Assembly (NCBI RefSeq): GCF_963974575.1
Contig: NZ_CAXBBQ010000001.1
Coordinates: 124,001 to 188,000 of the forward strand
DNA from: Sphingosinicella sp963974575
GTDB taxonomy: Bacteria > Pseudomonadota > Alphaproteobacteria > Sphingomonadales > Sphingomonadaceae
Reading direction: 5' to 3'
Length of the DNA: 64,000 nt
A program made the translations under genes and the position numbers. Shown in pieces: positions 61,340-64,000 of this stretch. The notes under the pieces are model-generated. The model was given only the letters and a program-made list of their open reading frames with translations. It ran no database searches and had not been told where the DNA came from. The stretch's first letter is position 1; every line of letters starts with the position of its first letter.

Positions 61340-62413
61340 CTATTCGGCGGCGACAGCCGCGACCTCCTCGATATTCCGGCGCCGGGCGTCGAAATCCTGC
61401 GCGATCTTCTCGTCGTTCGCCTGTAGCGCATCGACATCGACGTTCACGTAATCGAGCACGCCCATCTGCGCGTAGCCGCGCTGCACGGTTTCGCCCCACA
61501 GGCCGATATCCGCGACAATGGGAACGATGCGATTGAAGAGGTGGTTGCGGAAGTTGCGCGCGCCCTCGCTCTGATCCGACCAGGCCACGCACTCAGCGGC
61601 GTCGAAGCCGAGATTTTCGTAAACCTCGCGCGACTGGAACCGGTCGCGCATGTGGTAGCACGCCTCCACGAGGAACTCCTCGCGCTCCTTCCTCTCGGCC
61701 GCGGTCAGGTGCGGATAATATTCGCGCAAGGTGAGGCGGCCGAAGGCGACGTGGCGCGCTTCATCCTGCATCACATAGGCATTGACGGCGCCGGCGAGCG
61801 GCGAGGTCGACATGTCTCGAATGCCCGCGAAGGCGGCGAGCGCGAGCCCTTCGATTACCACCTGCATACCAAGGTACGTCATGTCCCAACGCTTGTCCTC
61901 GAGCACCTGTTCGAGGAGCGTCGCGAGCGGGCCGGTGATCGGATAGCTCATGCCGATCTTCTCGATCAGGCGCTTGTAGGCCTCCACGTGCCGCGCCTCG
62001 TCGATCGTCTGCGTGGAGGCGTAGAACTTGGCTTCAAGGTCCGGCACCTGCTGCACGATCTTCGCCGAGCAGATGAGCGCACCCTGCTCTCCGTGCAGGA
62101 ACTGCGAAACCGACCATGCCTGCATGTTGCGGCGCAGTTCGATGCGCTCCTGCTTCGACATCTTCTCCCACATCGGCGAGCCGAAGATGCCGATGGTCTG
62201 CTCCGGCATACCCTGCGGGTTTTCCCAATCGAGGTCCTGCGACCAGTCGATGCGCTCGGCCGCATCCCACTGCATCTTCTTGCCCTTGGCATAGAGGCTG
62301 AGGAGATCGTCGCGATCGTCCGAATATTCGAAATCGAAAACCGTCTGGAATTCCTGCGCGACGCTCCAGGTCGGGCCGCTCGGCGTCAGCTGATACAGAT
62401 CCGAAAAAGCCAT
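61340..62413 (-). CDS. ferritin-like diiron protein
   Basis: 357 aa with two EX(n)EXXH-type iron sites: FLHGEQGALICSAKI with TIDEARHVEAYKRL, and GLALAAFAGIRDM with MQDEARHVAFGRLTL. It lies in the AurF/R2-like diiron oxygenase superfamily by fold. The substrate is unknown. I chose ATG 62413 with a purine-rich site (ggaagaggat); the frame runs on upstream into the MerR gene. It lies 22 nt after the MerR gene. Confidence 0.82.
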   Translation of the reverse strand: MAFSDLYQLTPSGPTWSVAQEFQTVFDFEYSDDRDDLLSLYAKGKKMQWDAAERIDWSQDLDWENPQGMPEQTIGIFGSPMWEKMSKQERIELRRNMQAWSVSQFLHGEQGALICSAKIVQQVPDLEAKFYASTQTIDEARHVEAYKRLIEKIGMSYPITGPLATLLEQVLEDKRWDMTYLGMQVVIEGLALAAFAGIRDMSTSPLAGAVNAYVMQDEARHVAFGRLTLREYYPHLTAAERKEREEFLVEACYHMRDRFQSREVYENLGFDAAECVAWSDQSEGARNFRNHLFNRIVPIVADIGLWGETVQRGYAQMGVLDYVNVDVDALQANDEKIAQDFDARRRNIEEVAAVAAE

Positions 62414-62435
62414 GACGTATCCTCTTCCCAATGGA

Positions 62436-63140
62436 TCATGTGTTATCGTTGGCAATTCTGCGCCGGGCCTCCAGCTGACGCAGGATTTCCCGCGTCCGCA
62501 TCAGGCTCAGCATTTCGTTGATGGTGGAGATGCCGCGCTCGGCCATGGTCAGCGCTTCGTCGTCGCTGATCTTGCCCGCCGTGTTCTCGAAGAACAGGCG
62601 CATCTCCTGCCCCACGAGCCATTCGACGAACTGCACGTACATGGCGCCGCCGCCAACAAAGCCGCGGTCTTCGGTGAAGCCGATGACGTTCATTTCCTTG
62701 AGGCAGCGCGCAATCGCGAGATCGCGCGGTCCGAAGCGGCCATCGCGATCGGGGCAAAGCAGGCCTTCCTCAACCGCACGGCCAAGCTCCTCGGTTTTGA
62801 AACCGGCTTGTGCGGCAAGCTCTTCCAGCGTCGCGCCCTCGCCGCCGGTGTCGAGCCGGGCGCGGAGCATGGCATCGAGATCGGGAAAGGCATCGGCATG
62901 GAGCCAGCGGTCGCCGTCTTCGCCATCGAGCAGTGTGCGGATGATCGCGAGCGGCAGGAAACGTTCCTCCTGCAGGCGCTTGATCGCTTTCAGCCGCGCG
63001 ACGTGCATGTCGTTGTAAAACGCGCTGTTCGCGCTCGCGCGGTCGGGTTCCGGGAGCAAGCCTTCGCGGATGTAGAAGCGGATCGTTTCCCGCCCCACGC
63101 CAGTCAGCCGTTCAAGTTCGCGCATACGCACGCCGTGCAT
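62436..63140 (-). CDS. MerR-family transcriptional regulator
   Basis: 234 aa. The N-terminal HTH reads MRELERLTGVGRETIRFYIR and EGLLPEPDRASANSAFYNDM, then dimer helix. The C-terminal domain is larger than in metal-binding MerR proteins and has no Cys cluster, so an organic or redox signal is more likely. It is upstream of the diiron gene on the same strand, so it probably controls it. AGGAGG lies just before the ATG. Confidence 0.88.
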   Translation of the reverse strand: MHGVRMRELERLTGVGRETIRFYIREGLLPEPDRASANSAFYNDMHVARLKAIKRLQEERFLPLAIIRTLLDGEDGDRWLHADAFPDLDAMLRARLDTGGEGATLEELAAQAGFKTEELGRAVEEGLLCPDRDGRFGPRDLAIARCLKEMNVIGFTEDRGFVGGGAMYVQFVEWLVGQEMRLFFENTAGKISDDEALTMAERGISTINEMLSLMRTREILRQLEARRRIANDNT

Positions 63141-63221
63141 CTCCCTCCTGAGCGCGACTCGGAAGCTATCAGGTTTTACGGAGTTGTCATACGCAAAATC
63201 TGATAGGGTCGCCGTCCTCCC

Positions 63222-63914
63222 CTATAGGGCATCGTGGAAGATAATCCCGAGGGTTCGCCGCTCGCCGCGTTCGATGCTGGAAACGCCGTGGCGCAGCTGT
63301 GTTCGATACGCGCCGCGCGGGCCTTGCCGCGGCCGGTCGCGCACCGGCAGGATGGTGACCGCGCCCTGCGGCGCCAGCACCGCCTCGCAGCGTGATTGGC
63401 GGCGCGGGCGATTCTCGACGAGCACGAGCGCGCCGCCATCGAAATCCACCCCCGGTCGATCGAGTTGGACCACCAGCTGCAGTGGGAAATGCACCGGGCC
63501 GTAAAGATCCTGGTGCAGGCAATTGTAGTCCCCAGGCCCATAGCGGAGCAGCAGCGGCGTCGGCCGCATCTGCCCGGCGGCGCGGCAGCGTTCGATGAGT
63601 GCCGCGTGCGTCGGCGGCCAGTCGGCGGGCAGGCCGAGGCGCTCCGCCCAGCCGTTCGCGATGCGTGCAAGATGCGGATAGAGCGCATCGCGCAGCGACG
63701 CGACGACGGGCGGCAGAGGGTAGGCGAAGTAGCGGTAACTGCCCCGCCCATAGCCGTGCCGGGCCATCACCACCGTACTGCGAAACGCGGCGTCGTCGTT
63801 GAAGCTCTCCGCCAAAGCAGCGCAGGCGTCGGCATCGAGCAGCGGCGGCGTCACTGCGTAACTGCGCTCCTCCAGCATGGCTTCAAGCGCGTTCCAGTCG
63901 AGCGCGATCGTCAT
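63222..63914 (-). CDS. 2OG-Fe(II) oxygenase family protein
   Basis: 230-residue jelly-roll dioxygenase. The iron triad is HQDLYG (His and Asp) and RHGVSSI (His), and the oxoglutarate Arg is in RRTLGIIFHD. The ATG overlaps the preceding ada-type stop (ATGA), so it is translated with it. This suggests a role in alkylation repair, but it is not a clear AlkB by sequence and its substrate is not known. Confidence 0.85.
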   Translation of the reverse strand: MTIALDWNALEAMLEERSYAVTPPLLDADACAALAESFNDDAAFRSTVVMARHGYGRGSYRYFAYPLPPVVASLRDALYPHLARIANGWAERLGLPADWPPTHAALIERCRAAGQMRPTPLLLRYGPGDYNCLHQDLYGPVHFPLQLVVQLDRPGVDFDGGALVLVENRPRRQSRCEAVLAPQGAVTILPVRDRPRQGPRGAYRTQLRHGVSSIERGERRTLGIIFHDAL

Positions 63915-64000
63915 GCCCCACGGCCCTGCTTCCGCTCGACGTCCAGAAGCGCGCGCTTCCGCTCCACACCCCAGCGATAACCGCCGATCCCGCCGTCGCC
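63911..64000 (-). CDS. 3' end of Ada-type O6-alkylguanine-DNA alkyltransferase (partial)
   Basis: 29 residues to the right edge: GGDGGIGGYRWGVERKRALL followed by DVERKQGRGA. The GYRWGVERKRALL block is the typical C-terminus of Ada/Ogt methyltransferases. The frame continues past the window, so the regulatory and catalytic parts are not visible. Overlap with the next gene as ATGA. Confidence 0.75.
   Translation of the reverse strand, partial: GDGGIGGYRWGVERKRALLDVERKQGRGA

Overview
The window is one contiguous stretch of high-GC alphaproteobacterial chromosome, most likely from the order Sphingomonadales. That placement is an inference. It rests on family-level content: an aa3-type oxidase subunit IV peptide next to the three-gene proton-translocating transhydrogenase (pntAA/pntAB/pntB), a DUF3035 (BamF-type) lipoprotein after lspA, a remnant gene-transfer-agent (GTA) cluster, DUF6456, and the intergenic mirror repeat typical of sphingomonads. 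Genes are densely packed, often overlap by 1-14 nt, and use GTG or TTG starts freely. I see no rRNA, tRNA, CRISPR array, insertion sequence or replication origin.

Layout. 0-3.2 kb: the 3' part of a prolyl oligopeptidase, nadC and an RNase T2 lipoprotein. 3.2-7.3 kb (minus): DUF4112, Cu/Zn superoxide dismutase, pntB-pntAB-pntAA and the small oxidase subunit. 7.4-13.9 kb: an orphan sigma-54 response regulator, clpA, a small membrane protein, a sugar-transfer type ATP-grasp protein and a 3-hydroxyisobutyrate dehydrogenase. 14-19.6 kb: a Bax-inhibitor-1 membrane protein, the conserved ybbP-ybbA/tesA divergon, thpR and a low-molecular-weight phosphatase. 19.7-24.1 kb: an MFS transporter, GMC oxidoreductase and epoxide hydrolase that look like a small catabolic cluster. 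24.2-28.9 kb: a FliN-like protein, lipB, a degenerate membrane EAL protein, small exported proteins, an SCP2 protein and an OmpA-type porin.

29.0-37.2 kb (minus) is the accessory core. It is a GTA or prophage-like cluster running terS, terL, a 5' portal fragment, DUF2163, NlpC/P60, tail-tip protein and DUF2793. The portal reading frame is fused in frame to what looks like the last 28 codons of the distal-tail (DUF2460, gp12) gene, so capsid, protease, head-tail and tape-measure genes appear to have been lost in one internal deletion. Between terL and the portal lie about 1.9 kb of unrelated genes and two intergenic repeats. A DUF6456 protein and a divergent XRE regulator sit just upstream.

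38.7-46 kb: acyl-CoA dehydrogenase, glutamate-cysteine ligase, rsmE, ubiA, pmbA, a CoA-binding protein and the Mrp Fe-S carrier. 46-51.5 kb: hflK-hflC-DUF2065-degP followed by a HerA-like ATPase. 51.5-58.7 kb (minus): a tightly overlapped housekeeping run thyA-folA-dipeptidase-ribF-ileS-lspA-DUF3035. 58.8-61.3 kb: a compact two-gene NfrB/NfrA-like glycosyltransferase plus outer-membrane barrel system. 61.3-64 kb (minus): a diiron ferritin-like protein with its MerR regulator, then the end of an ada-type gene overlapping a 2OG-Fe(II) oxygenase.

The most unusual signals are the portal/gp12 chimera in a deletion-gutted GTA locus, the minimal NfrBA-like pair without a c-di-GMP domain, the degenerate EAL protein near an isolated FliN, and an RNase T2 with Gln in place of the catalytic Glu.
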